This document shows, piece by piece, positions 1 to 7,185 of a stretch of DNA of 10,355 nt. The position numbers and the translations under genes are program-made. Under the pieces are notes generated by a model. It saw only the letters and a list, made by a program, of their open reading frames with translations. It made no database searches and was not told the DNA's origin. Positions within the stretch are counted from its first letter, which is position 1. Each line of letters opens with the position of its first letter. The DNA comes from DATESZ01 sp035283845 (GTDB lineage: Bacteria; Desulfobacterota; Syntrophia; Syntrophales; JACQWR01): positions 1 to 10,355 of the forward strand of contig DATESZ010000087.1 of assembly GCA_035283845.1 (NCBI GenBank). The letters are read 5' to 3'.

Positions 1-656
1 ATGGCCGTATCGAAACCGAAGGATCTTTGAATAAGATTCAGATCGTTATCAATGGTCTTGGGGATGCCGACCACGGCAATGTTTAAGTCGCGCCGCGTGA
101 TCTCTGCGGCGATACATTCCGTAGCCCGCATCGTCCCGTCGCCGCCGATACAAAAAAAGATGTCCACATTCAGCCTTTTCAAGGCATCCACCATTTCGCC
201 GATTTCCTGCCTTCCCCGGGAGGAGGATAGGATGCTACCCCCCAGCGTATGAATATCCTTAACAGCCTCCGGCGTAAGTTCCTTTATGTCATGTCTATAG
301 CTCGGTATGAGCCCCTGGAATCCATACTTGATGCCGATTACGTTCTTTACACCGTAGCGGTAATAAAGTTCCATAACCGCCGCCCTTATTACATCATTAA
401 TGCCTGGACAAAGACCGCCGCACGTTACGATCGCCGCTTTTGTTTTAGAGGGGTCAAAAAATATTTTCTCCCGGGGACCGGCAACCTCCATGGAAAGGGG
501 CAACCCGTCTGGCGTCCTGTAATCTTCGTAATGTTTGAGGTAGATGTTAAACAAAACACGCTTTTCTTCGCCGGTAAAATAACTAACGCTCAGGGGCGAG
601 GGAAGAGTAGCCTTCCCTAAGGTCTGAATAGTGAAATCATAGATTGCCTGTTCCAT
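1..656 (-). CDS. pfkA: 6-phosphofructokinase, group III type (3' part outside window)
   Basis: This gene encodes the glycolytic enzyme that phosphorylates fructose 6-phosphate at C1. Only the first 218 residues are in the window and the gene continues past position 1. Visible motifs are a substrate/phosphoryl-donor loop GGLCPGIND at residues 80-88, GGDGT at 171-175, PKTIDND at 199-205 (D203 is the expected catalytic base) and RSFGFDTA at 211-218. Gly follows GGD, as in ATP-using enzymes, but Lys precedes TIDND, as in pyrophosphate enzymes. Plant and trypanosomal ATP-PFKs share this combination, so ATP is the better guess, though not proven. An N-terminal extension of about 70 residues before the Rossmann core also fits that long group. 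The ATG at 656 follows a GAGAGGAG stretch. The gene lies 64 bp after purN on the same strand with no clear terminator between, so read-through from purMN is possible. Confidence 0.9.
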   Translation of the reverse strand, partial: MEQAIYDFTIQTLGKATLPSPLSVSYFTGEEKRVLFNIYLKHYEDYRTPDGLPLSMEVAGPREKIFFDPSKTKAAIVTCGGLCPGINDVIRAAVMELYYRYGVKNVIGIKYGFQGLIPSYRHDIKELTPEAVKDIHTLGGSILSSSRGRQEIGEMVDALKRLNVDIFFCIGGDGTMRATECIAAEITRRDLNIAVVGIPKTIDNDLNLIQRSFGFDTA

Positions 657-720
657 GTATGCCGGCGCCTCTCCTCTCTGCGTTAAGTGTTAACGATGAA
701 ACCTTGGCTTTGTTGCCTAT

Positions 721-1371
721 TCAGGGATTATGCAAAGGGGGCAAAAGTTTGCCCTCCGTGCCTCCACTGATCATTACCTTGCGTCCCCTGACTTCCAGTT
801 TCCCTTCGGCGTAAAGTTCGATGGCGCGCGGATAAATTCGATGTTCTTCCTCAAGTATCCTTGCCGACAGGATATCAGCGCTATCATCATCGTAAACAGG
901 GACAACCGCCTGGATTATGATAGGTCCCGCATCTACGCCTTGATCGACAAAATGGACGGTGCAACCGGCAAATTTAACCCCGTATTCCAATGCCTTCTGC
1001 TGCACATGCGTCCCCGGAAAAGCGGGGAGAAGAGCGGGATGAATATTGAGGACTTTCATGGGGAAGGCGCGTAAAAAAGATGGGGTAAGAACCCGCATGA
1101 AACCTGCCAGGATCACCAGTTCGACATCATGAGATTTGAGAACATTAACCATCTGCAGGTCAAAATCTTCCCTCTTGCTAAATGCCCGATGGTCTATCAC
1201 AATCGCGGGAATGCCATGTTTTCTTGACCTTTCCAGGGCGTACGCATCAGGATTGTTGCTGATAACAACCTTTATTTCCGCTTTCAGACATCCAAGTTCT
1301 ATCTGATCGATTATGGCCTGGAGATTTGAACCGCTTCCGGAAACCAAAATGCCGATGTTGATCTTCTTCAT
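721..1371 (-). CDS. purN: phosphoribosylglycinamide formyltransferase (GAR transformylase)
   Basis: PurN transfers a formyl group from 10-formyltetrahydrofolate to glycinamide ribonucleotide, the third step of de novo purine synthesis, in the cytosol. The 216-residue product is normal for the family. The phosphate-binding loop SGSGSN is at residues 11-16. The catalytic triad is visible as N109 and H111 in NIHPALLPAFPG and D147 in the DAGPII segment. The frame is open upstream to 1437, but the ATG at 1371 is preferred. It gives the standard N-terminus MKKINIGILVSGSGSN and follows AGGGAG with a 6-nt spacer, whereas the longer start would overlap purM. The gene starts 31 bp after the purM stop, so purM and purN form an operon. 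The tail after residue 205 is slightly longer than in E. coli. Confidence 0.96.
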   Translation of the reverse strand: MKKINIGILVSGSGSNLQAIIDQIELGCLKAEIKVVISNNPDAYALERSRKHGIPAIVIDHRAFSKREDFDLQMVNVLKSHDVELVILAGFMRVLTPSFLRAFPMKVLNIHPALLPAFPGTHVQQKALEYGVKFAGCTVHFVDQGVDAGPIIIQAVVPVYDDDSADILSARILEEEHRIYPRAIELYAEGKLEVRGRKVMISGGTEGKLLPPLHNP

Positions 1372-1402
1372 CTCCGACTCCCTTGTATAAGGCAAGGCGC
1401 CG

Positions 1403-2446
1403 TCAGATAAAAACCACCTGAGCCCGGCCTGCACCATTCTTTTCTATCAGGCCCATCAGATATGCCTTTTCTCCAAGGTTTTCGAGACGTTCCATCACTT
1501 CCGCTGCTTCCTTTTCCGGAACCACAACCATCATGCCGATACCCATGTTGAAAACTCTGAACATTTCCATTTCATCGATATTCCCTTTTTCCTGGATAAG
1601 GGTGAAAATATATGGCACTTCCCAGCTATTTTTACTGATTACGGCACGGCAGGCTCCCGGTATAATGCGCGGCAGATTATCAATGAAGCCGCCACCCGTT
1701 ATATGCACTATTCCCTTGATGGTAAAACCCTTAATGATATTAAGCATGGATTTGACGTAGATCCTTGTAGGACGGAGAAGTTCTTCAGCGAGGCTACGCC
1801 CCATACCTTCCACCCGCTCCTCCAATTTAATACCGCCGCCCTCTAAGAGCACCTTACGGGCAAGAGAGAAACCATTGCTATGGAGTCCCTGTGACGCGAT
1901 GCCGATGATCCTGTCACCCACCCGTATTGACGAACCGTCTATAATTTTATCAGCTTCCACTATTCCAACGCAGAACCCGGCAAGATCATACTCGTCATCC
2001 TCGTAAAAACCCGGCATTTCCGCCGTTTCCCCTCCTATAAGCGCACATCCTGCATCCTGGCAGCCTTTTACGATGCCTTCCAGAATCTGAATGCTTGTCT
2101 CCACACTAATCCTGCCGGCTGCTAAGTAATCGAGAAAGAAGAGAGGTTCGGCGCCCTGAACAACGACATCGTTAACCGACATGGCAACCAGATCAACGCC
2201 AATCGTATCGTGTTTATTCATCATACGGGCGATCTTAAGCTTGGTTCCCACACCATCGGTGGAGGCCACCAAGACCGGGTCCTTTACCTTAGCAATATCA
2301 AGATGAAACAACCCTCCAAAGCCGCCGATATTACTCATCACTTCCTTGCGGAAGGTTGACTTTACAAGAGGCTTGAGGCGTTCTACGAACAGGTTGGCAT
2401 TATCTATATCTACACCCGCATCCTTATAGGTAACATTTTTCTGCAT
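1403..2446 (-). CDS. purM: phosphoribosylformylglycinamidine cyclo-ligase (AIR synthetase)
   Basis: PurM closes the imidazole ring, converting FGAM and ATP to 5-aminoimidazole ribonucleotide, in the cytosol. The product is 347 residues, typical for the family. Diagnostic segments are STDGVGTK (62-69), GGETAEMPGFY (138-148) and, further on, the glycine-rich HITGGGFIDNLPRIIP. I chose the ATG at 2446 over the in-frame start at 2503. It gives the usual N-terminus (MQKNVTYKDAGVDID), and GGAG lies 5 nt upstream. The gene is first in a purM-purN unit, with a good promoter about 70-100 bp upstream. No frame damage or missing key residue was seen. Confidence 0.97.
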   Translation of the reverse strand: MQKNVTYKDAGVDIDNANLFVERLKPLVKSTFRKEVMSNIGGFGGLFHLDIAKVKDPVLVASTDGVGTKLKIARMMNKHDTIGVDLVAMSVNDVVVQGAEPLFFLDYLAAGRISVETSIQILEGIVKGCQDAGCALIGGETAEMPGFYEDDEYDLAGFCVGIVEADKIIDGSSIRVGDRIIGIASQGLHSNGFSLARKVLLEGGGIKLEERVEGMGRSLAEELLRPTRIYVKSMLNIIKGFTIKGIVHITGGGFIDNLPRIIPGACRAVISKNSWEVPYIFTLIQEKGNIDEMEMFRVFNMGIGMMVVVPEKEAAEVMERLENLGEKAYLMGLIEKNGAGRAQVVFI

Positions 2447-2516
2447 AAACACTCCATTAAATTTTAACTGCAGTGAAGCTCTGGTGCCTGCACGGTTCTT
2501 CATTTTCGGTTCTTAT

Positions 2517-2545
2517 TGTTTAACGCTACATGTTCAAAATGTCAA
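2517..2545 (-). promoter_or_regulatory. sigma70-type promoter of purMN
   Basis: On the minus strand, TTGACA (2540-2545) is separated by exactly 17 bp from TAAACA (2517-2522). The -35 box is perfect and the -10 is acceptable. The expected start near 2510 gives a leader of about 65 nt before the purM ATG at 2446. No purine operator or riboswitch fold could be recognised by eye in that leader. Confidence 0.65.
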
Positions 2546-2867
2546 TCTATTACTTGCCAAAAGATAAAGAATGGGCATGTTCCATTATGACTCCCTGTAC
2601 TCGTTACGGAAGATGGGTTAAATACAGGATATTGTAGATTTTAAAAAAAAGTTGCAGGTCGGGTTTTCGGGCCAGTTTAGTCAGAAAATGGAAGTTTACT
2701 TAAGCAATTACGAATAGTTACAAGGTGATATTTACATAACATATCTGGTGTCAACGATCAGATTTTCACCCTTCGTTGTGACCGACCTGGGCATGGGGGT
2801 TATTCAAAATTGCGGAAAATCTAAAAAATCCTTCACCTACACAAATTCGGCAAACGTAAAGTGTACG
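2546..2867. other. AT-rich non-coding stretch upstream of purMN
   Basis: No gene is supported here. The plus-strand open frame that starts in this stretch and runs to 3314 lies mostly opposite the DUF4143 remnant and has no recognisable family. An 8-bp inverted repeat, CAGGTCGG (about 2656-2663) against CCGACCTG (about 2782-2789), could be a trace of an old mobile element, but it is too short to stand alone. Confidence 0.4.
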
Positions 2868-3302
2868 TTACCCGGTCGGTTCTGCGTATTTGCCCAGCCA
2901 TTGCCGCGGATTGACAACAACAACGTCAAGACCGTCAATATGTTTTTCGTATCCCGGCCCGGCATCGGGACAAACGAGATAGTTTCTGCCGCCGGGATAT
3001 CGGATGCGAAAGGCCTTGAGGGCGTCGGCTTCGAAGTGCCGGGGATCCCACTTGCATTCAACGGCATCCACCTCATCCCGATTTTTCCACATGACAAAAT
3101 CCACTTCCCTGCCCGATGTATCACGCCAGTAATCAATTTCATGAGCGGGGGCGCAGGCTTGCAAATATTCGAGAACGACATGTTCCCAGAGGAGGCCGCA
3201 ATCGTCAGGCCGCAAAGGGTCCCAGCCCCGGCTGAAGCTGACAAATCCCGTATCGAAGGCATATATCTTCGGCATCTTGACGATCTCCTTCTTCAGGCTA
3301 CA
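2868..3302 (-). pseudogene. C-terminal remnant of an AAA-type ATPase with DUF4143 domain
   Basis: The reading frame matches only the C-terminal DUF4143 part of a large bacterial ATPase family whose members are usually about 380-430 residues and begin with a P-loop AAA domain. What remains starts at SLKKEIVKMPKIYAFDTG and includes the LLWEHVVLEYL helix, YWRDTSGREVDFV and DAVECKW. The REVDFV...ECK pair matches the PD-(D/E)xK-like core known for this domain. No Walker A or B segment exists in any frame nearby, and the residues upstream of about 3302 in the same open frame do not look like the family. A translatable ATG at 3275 with AGGAG upstream would give 135 residues, but without the ATPase half it should be inactive. 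I regard it as the stump of a deleted gene. The stop is TAA at 2868. Confidence 0.75.
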
Positions 3303-3577
3303 AACGATTGTTAAATCGATGCCGAACGGTATCATTATCAGTGAAAGTACCCGCCGCGCCGCCCAGTCCCACTTAGATGCGTGATCTGGGTGAATTCGAG
3401 ATAGACTCAATCATCGGTACTTTAAAAGCATATGAACTCCTGGATCAAAAAAATAATGAATAATTACTGGATTCGCAATCATCACTTCTATTTAAAGTCT
3501 AAAACCGCCTATAGTTAGATGAGGACGTCTCCAGCCACATCCTCTTTTTCCAGCCATCGCCGCTGCACAGTACGGGA
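3303..3577. other. non-coding gap between the DUF4143 stump and the ABM gene
   Basis: No supported gene lies in this stretch. It contains a 28-codon open frame on the plus strand (ATG at 3377) with no recognisable family. A plus-strand stem near 3521-3544 is followed by five T residues. Neither could be tied to a neighbouring gene. Confidence 0.4.
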
Positions 3578-3868
3578 TCACTCTCCGTAGCGATAAAGGG
3601 TCATTGTTACCGGTTCTATCAGAACTTGACTGAACTTGTCCTGAATGGCCCTACGTTCAGGACTATTTAACCATTTATTCCAGTTCGTTATACTTCTCCA
3701 AGTACCGATAGTCAAATGGATCGACGGGTCTTCAACGGATTGCATGGTTTCCCCCGAAATAAATCCTTCGGCCTGCGTGACTTTGGTTCGCAATTCCTGT
3801 AAAAGTTGTTTGAATTCTTTCTCTTTGGCGGGATCATTTTTACTTTGGATAAATATTTTCACTATCAT
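3578..3868 (-). CDS. antibiotic biosynthesis monooxygenase (ABM) domain protein
   Basis: This is a small protein of 96 residues with the ferredoxin-like ABM fold (Pfam PF03992). The evidence is the leading strand MIVKIFIQSKNDPAKEKEF, a central EGFISGETMQSVEDP turn and TIGTWRSITNWNKWLNSPER, which matches the conserved W..W helix of the family. Members include cofactor-free oxygenases and quinol or haem-degrading enzymes, and many are uncharacterised, so the substrate cannot be named. Of several close ATGs, the one at 3868 is chosen because AGGAG sits 7 nt upstream. The ATG at 3874 lies too close to that site, and the longer frame to 3919 adds residues unlike the family. The gene is monocistronic and follows a strong promoter about 120 bp upstream. 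That promoter lies at the end of the broken hemW copy. Confidence 0.82.
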   Translation of the reverse strand: MIVKIFIQSKNDPAKEKEFKQLLQELRTKVTQAEGFISGETMQSVEDPSIHLTIGTWRSITNWNKWLNSPERRAIQDKFSQVLIEPVTMTLYRYGE

Positions 3869-3984
3869 TCTCATTCTCCTTTCTTGAACATACCCATGCC
3901 AATTAACGCTTCGGAACACGACATCACTATGTTCTCAAAGCTAAAATAGGGTCGCACATCATCTTACGCTTACAACTGCGCCAA

Positions 3985-4013
3985 AATATATGAAAAAAGA
4001 GTCGGTTTGTCAA
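3985..4013 (-). promoter_or_regulatory. strong sigma70-type promoter of the ABM gene
   Basis: On the minus strand, TTGACA (4008-4013) and TATATT (3985-3990) are separated by exactly 17 bp, close to consensus. Transcription should begin near 3978, giving a leader of about 110 nt before the ATG at 3868. The -35 box lies immediately beyond the point where similarity to hemW ends (about 4027) and abuts the TAG that closes the broken hemW frame. Confidence 0.7.
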
Positions 4014-4516
4014 CTATCGACGAAGCCGGCCCTCTTTTATTTCTATCAATCCTTTTTGAACCAGTGTTGATATCGTGGTATTTTTTTCAGACAGGAGGTC
4101 ATGTTCGAAGCGCAGCTCATAATCCTTAAGGCAAACGCCTTTTTTTGTTCGCAGACCGAGGAACAGTGATTCCAACTGCAACTGCTCGTCCGTGAGTGTT
4201 TCAGAAGACGCTACCGGCGGCTTTCCTTGTTCCGGGTCTTTGATATATCCGGAAAGGGAGCGGTGGTTCCACCAGCGCCTGCGCTCCCGGAAAGAATGCG
4301 CCGAAGGTCCCAGACCGAGATAAGGCGTATGGTTCCAGTATTTTTGATTGTGCCGGGATTTAAGTTCCAGATTTCTTGCGAAATTGGAAACCTCGTATTG
4401 TATATAACCTGCTTTTTCTATGATATCGGCAGTATGGAAGTTGTTGAATAGAAGCCGCAGTAGTGGCACTTGCTCAGGCAGAAGGGAATATGAATATAAA
4501 GGCCGGGGGCTTCCAT
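4014..4516 (-). pseudogene. hemW: broken second copy of hemW
   Basis: This is a degenerate duplicate of the intact hemW at the right end of the window. Positions 4027-4433 align without gaps to 8950-9356 at roughly 93 percent identity by eye. Positions 4437-4528 align to 9937-10028. Between these blocks 577 bp are missing, joined at a shared GAAG, which removes most of the radical-SAM barrel and shifts the frame. The piece from the ATG at 4516 still encodes the N-terminus with CLSKCHYC but then meets a stop after about 32 codons. The downstream frame keeps the C-terminal half, including HNQKYW and LGLGPSAHSF. The 3' end is also lost: the frame ends in LRR and TAG at 4014-4016, while the intact protein continues for about 17 more residues. 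It cannot make functional HemW. Confidence 0.9.
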
Positions 4517-4532
4517 TTTTATGAAACCGTCG

Positions 4533-4620
4533 TTAATCAGTATCGGATTTCAGCACCGCAAGGAAAGCGCTCTGGGGGATGCTTACCGATCCGATCATCG
4601 CAGTTTTACTTCCTTGTAAC
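4533..4620 (-). pseudogene. lepA: remnant of the lepA 3' end
   Basis: Positions 4529-4599 align to 10189-10259. The segment encodes the same C-terminus, GSVSIPQSAFLAVLKSDTD, ending in TAA at 4533-4535. A gap of about 35 bp relative to the intact copy follows, then a short match around the TTCCTTGTAA segment (to about 4620), after which similarity fades. The order lepA end, short gap, hemW start matches the intact locus, so one duplication event carried both. Nothing here can make LepA. Confidence 0.82.
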
Positions 4621-4781
4621 TAATGGAAACGTAGCGGTCTTTGGGGTTCGTTAATCATGGTCATATCATCCGTAGGGCATTATCTTTATATCAGAAAATG
4701 CGAGTTTCACCCGGAAAGCCTTGAACATACTTTCAGATAAATCTGTAGAGTTCAAATGGCATTCGTCAATGTAAAAAACGG
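4621..4781. other. non-coding gap before the toxin-antitoxin pair
   Basis: No supported gene lies here. A moderate plus-strand promoter-like pair, TTGAAC (4721-4726) and TGTAGA (4744-4749), could serve the toxin-antitoxin pair with a normal leader. It is weaker than the pair at 4782-4810. Confidence 0.35.
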
Positions 4782-4810
4782 TTGACTTGATATTCCCTGG
4801 AGGTTATATT
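4782..4810 (+). promoter_or_regulatory. promoter overlapping the toxin ribosome binding site
   Basis: TTGACT (4782-4787) and TATATT (4805-4810) are separated by exactly 17 bp. A start site about 7 nt beyond the -10 would fall at 4817, the A of the toxin ATG, so the message would be leaderless or nearly so. The GGAGG at 4799-4803 lies inside this promoter and would not be transcribed from it. It also sits 13 nt from the ATG, further than ideal. Confidence 0.5.
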
Positions 4811-4816
4811 CCTTCT

Positions 4817-5183
4817 ATGGCGTGGGATGAAGAATATACCGACGAATTTGAAGCATGGTGGGTTGGTCTGGACGAGGACGAACAGATTGATATTGACGCG
4901 GTTGTCGGTTTGTTGGAAGAAAAGGGGCCTCACCTGCCGTATCCCTACAATTCGGACGTCAAAGGGACCAAGTACGGCGCAATAAGGGAGTTAAGAATTC
5001 AGCATAAAGGGAAGACGTATAGAATCCTTTATGCTTTTGATCCTCGCAGAGCGGCCATCCTTCTTAATTGGCGGCAGAAAGACTGGCGGTACGCGTTGGT
5101 ACAAACAATACGTCCCATCGGCTGAAAGAATTTATGAGGAACATTTGAAGTCTTTAAAAGATGAACAAGGGGGCGCATTATGA
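4817..5183 (+). pseudogene. RelE/HigB-family (Gp49-like) toxin, frame broken by one extra base
   Basis: Toxins of this family are ribosome-dependent mRNA nucleases held in check by a partner antitoxin. The start at ATG 4817 gives MAWDEEYTDEFEAWW, matching the family, and the core runs through ELRIQHKGKTYRILYAFDPRRAAILL to residue 83. There the frame changes. As written it ends at 5125 after 102 residues with an unrelated tail. If one A of the pair at 5066-5067 is skipped, the frame continues as IGGRKTGGTRWYKQYVPSAE and onward to a TGA at 5181-5183. That restores a normal 121-residue protein whose stop overlaps the antitoxin start as ATGA, the usual arrangement. The extra base may be a true inactivating mutation, a sequencing or assembly error, or a site of ribosomal shifting after CTT. 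The first two are more likely. Confidence 0.85.
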
Positions 5184-5527
5184 GTAAACCATACTCTATA
5201 CTGAGAGAAAAAATGAAACCAGCATCAAGAAAAAAAGCGGCGGAGAAGACAAAGACCTTTCTTGCTGCAATGCCTTTGCAGGAATTGCGTCATGCCAGGA
5301 ATTTAAGCCAGGAACAACTGGCACAAACATTGTCTGTCAAGCAGGCTGCGGTATCAAAGCTTGAAAAGCGGACAGATATGTATATCAGCACATTAAGGAA
5401 TTTTATCAAGGCCATGGGAGGCGACCTGGAAATAACCGCTAAATTTCCTGACGGGTCGATTCAGATCAGTCAATTTGAAGATATTGCTTCGAAGACAAAA
5501 AGAGGAAGTTTACCGAGCCCTGGTTGA
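5180..5527 (+). CDS. HigA-like antitoxin with XRE-type helix-turn-helix
   Basis: This protein should bind and neutralise the adjacent RelE/HigB-type toxin and repress their shared promoter. It has 115 residues. A cro/C1-type HTH covers residues 33-88, with LSQEQLAQTLSVKQAAVSKLE as the helix-turn-helix and RTDMYISTLRNFIKAMGGDLEI behind it, a pattern characteristic of antitoxins paired with Gp49-like toxins. The ATG at 5180 is preceded by GGGGG with a 6-nt spacer. It overlaps the toxin's restored stop codon by four bases (ATGA), so translation is probably coupled. The order toxin first, antitoxin second is that of HigBA systems. The frame is intact although the toxin is broken, consistent with relaxed selection on the toxin only. 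Confidence 0.88.
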   Translation: MSKPYSILREKMKPASRKKAAEKTKTFLAAMPLQELRHARNLSQEQLAQTLSVKQAAVSKLEKRTDMYISTLRNFIKAMGGDLEITAKFPDGSIQISQFEDIASKTKRGSLPSPG

Positions 5528-5597
5528 AAGATGTTACATTTTGACAGCCTTTGCCGTATTGAAAGTCAGATGTTTTAGTATGGATGCTCCCGAAATA

Positions 5598-5620
5598 CCC
5601 CATAATTCCGGCTAATGGGG
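5598..5620. repeat. small inverted repeat before the M28 peptidase gene
   Basis: CCCCAT (5598-5603) and ATGGGG (5615-5620) form a 6-bp stem with an 11-nt loop. There is no T-run after it, so it is not a standard terminator. It covers the possible upstream ATG at 5615 and would make that start less accessible. Confidence 0.35.
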
Positions 5621-5650
5621 TCAACAGTGCGGCAAGGCACAAAAAATAAT

Positions 5651-6703
5651 ATGAGAAAGATGGTGCGGCTCATTTTATTGCTGGCGCTCCTGTTTTGCGC
5701 CTTTCTTCTTTACTCCGTGATGAAGATCAAGGGAACACCGTCCCTTGTATTTCCACCGGCGGCCATGACCAAGAACATGGCGCTATACCGGCACGTTGAA
5801 GAATTAGCGGTAAAGATCGGCTCACGAAGCGTCTTTGAATACGAAAAATTAACCGCCGCAAAGGAGTACATCCTCTCCTCCCTGAAAGACATGGGATATG
5901 CCCCGATACTGCAAAATTTTTCCTTCCAGGATAAAATTTTCAGCAATATTATCGTTTCCATTGGGGGGAAAACCCATCCTGAAGAAGTCGTCTTGATCGG
6001 GGCTCATTACGATACCATAGCCGGCACGCCAGGGGCGGACGACAACGCAAGCGCTGTGGCCATATTGCTGGAAATGTGCCGTATCTTAAATGATTACTCA
6101 CCGGGACGAATGTTGAAGCTGGTATTTTTTGCCCTTGAGGAACCGCCGATATTCCGTACAGAATATATGGGAAGCGCCGTCTATGCGCAGGAGGCCGGAA
6201 AAAAAGGGGAACATATCAAGGCGATGATCTCACTGGAGATGCTTGGTTATTACAGCGATAAGGAAGGCGGGCAAAGCTTCCCCGTTCCCCTCATGGCCCT
6301 GATGTACCCATCTACGCCCAATTTTATCGTCGTTGTCGGAAACCTGACCTCCCGGAGTCTGGTAAATAACGTGGCGGGTTCACTGAGGAAAGTTGGTAGT
6401 GTCCCCGTGGAGACACTAACGACGGTCAGCTTCATACCCGGTGTGGACTTCTCCGATCACCGCTCCTTCTGGAAAATGGGCTACCCTGCCGTCATGATCA
6501 CCGATACGTCCTTTTATCGCAATCCTAACTACCACACAGAAAAAGATACGATTGACACTTTGGATTTCAACAGGATGTTCTCCCTTTTGGACGGTCTTGT
6601 GGAGATGGCAAAAAACCTGAGTTCCGGGGACATCCCTACCTTATTCGAAGGGGATGAAGAAAAAATGCTGGGGCGAAGAAACAGCAGCGGACAGGAAGAC
6701 CTT
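5651..6703 (+). CDS. membrane-anchored M28-family zinc aminopeptidase
   Basis: This is predicted to be a two-zinc exopeptidase of family M28 (PF04389), tethered to the inner membrane and facing outward. From the ATG at 5651 the product has 351 residues. A hydrophobic signal anchor spans about residues 5-23 (VRLILLLALLFCAFLLYSV). The metal site is complete: H119 in GAHYDT, D130 in PGADDNASA, E163 (base) and E164 in ALEE, E196 in SLEMLGY and H295 in YHTEKDT. The last segment also carries the usual SDHRSFWKMGYPAVMITD. The frame is open from ATG 5615, but the start at 5651 places the charged MRKMVR directly before the anchor. Neither start has a strong ribosome site, so the choice is uncertain. 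No partner gene identifies the natural substrate. The charged C-terminal tail is not conserved. Confidence 0.88.
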
Positions 6704-6789
6704 TAGGGAGCAATAAAGGTCCCCAATTTAAGTAAGACGTCCCGAAATTATGTTGGAAACTCGCCCCTTGGGCAGTTAGGGAATAAGGC

Positions 6790-7185
6790 ATGCTGATTGC
6801 CGACATAGTAATGCTGATCCATTTCGCGTTAATCGCCTTCGTGGTGGGAGGACAGTCTGTCATCATGATCGGATATCACCGGAAATGGAGGCTGGCAACC
6901 AGCCGTGTGTTGCGGGGGATTCATGTCGCATGCATACTTTACGTGGTTGTCCAGGCATGGGCAGGTCAATGGTGTCCGTTGACGCTCCTGGAGAACAGAT
7001 ACCGAGAGGCAGCAGGACAGGAGTCGTACCGGAGTTCCTTCATCCAGGACTGGGTGGGGAGGCTGATTTACTACGACGCACCCCTGTGGGTGTTCACGAT
7101 CATCTACACTATCTTCGGCGTCGTGGCGCTCATATACTGGTACATGGTGGAACGACGATGTGCCAGAGCGGGAAATGAATGTTAA
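6790..7185 (+). CDS. DUF2784-family integral membrane protein
   Basis: This is a 131-residue inner-membrane protein matching DUF2784 (PF10861), whose function is unknown. Recognisable segments are the first helix ADIVMLIHFALIAFVVGG and the second hydrophobic stretch with GIHVACILYVVVQAWAG. The family signature CPLTLLENRYREAAG is followed by Y..SFIQDW, YYDAPLWVFTIIY and a last helix. Four membrane spans are expected. The ATG at 6790 follows AGGGA with a 7-nt spacer. The gene lies 84 bp after the M28 peptidase on the same strand and could share its transcript, although nothing functional ties them together. The length is normal and the frame intact. Confidence 0.85.
   Translation: MLIADIVMLIHFALIAFVVGGQSVIMIGYHRKWRLATSRVLRGIHVACILYVVVQAWAGQWCPLTLLENRYREAAGQESYRSSFIQDWVGRLIYYDAPLWVFTIIYTIFGVVALIYWYMVERRCARAGNEC

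Noticed and set aside
52..620. Two plus-strand open frames opposite the phosphofructokinase
   Set aside because: The minus strand encodes an unbroken, strongly conserved PFK across the whole stretch; these frames have no family features.
2748..3314. Plus-strand open frame of 188 codons
   Set aside because: It lies opposite the DUF4143 remnant, whose motifs are clear on the minus strand, and shows no recognisable protein features.
3377..3463. Plus-strand 28-codon frame encoding MRDLGEFEIDSIIGTLKAYE and a short tail
   Set aside because: It vaguely recalls a retroelement gag segment, but it is very short, has no ribosome site and no supporting context.
3521..3549. Stem GAGGA...TCCTC followed by five T residues on the plus strand, a possible terminator
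   Set aside because: No plus-strand gene ends upstream of it, and the stem has a mismatch and a long loop; it does not serve the minus-strand ABM gene.
4721..5650. A possible larger defence or stress island around the toxin-antitoxin pair and the peptidase
   Set aside because: The neighbours show no nuclease, sensor or effector pattern linking them; adjacency alone does not support a system.
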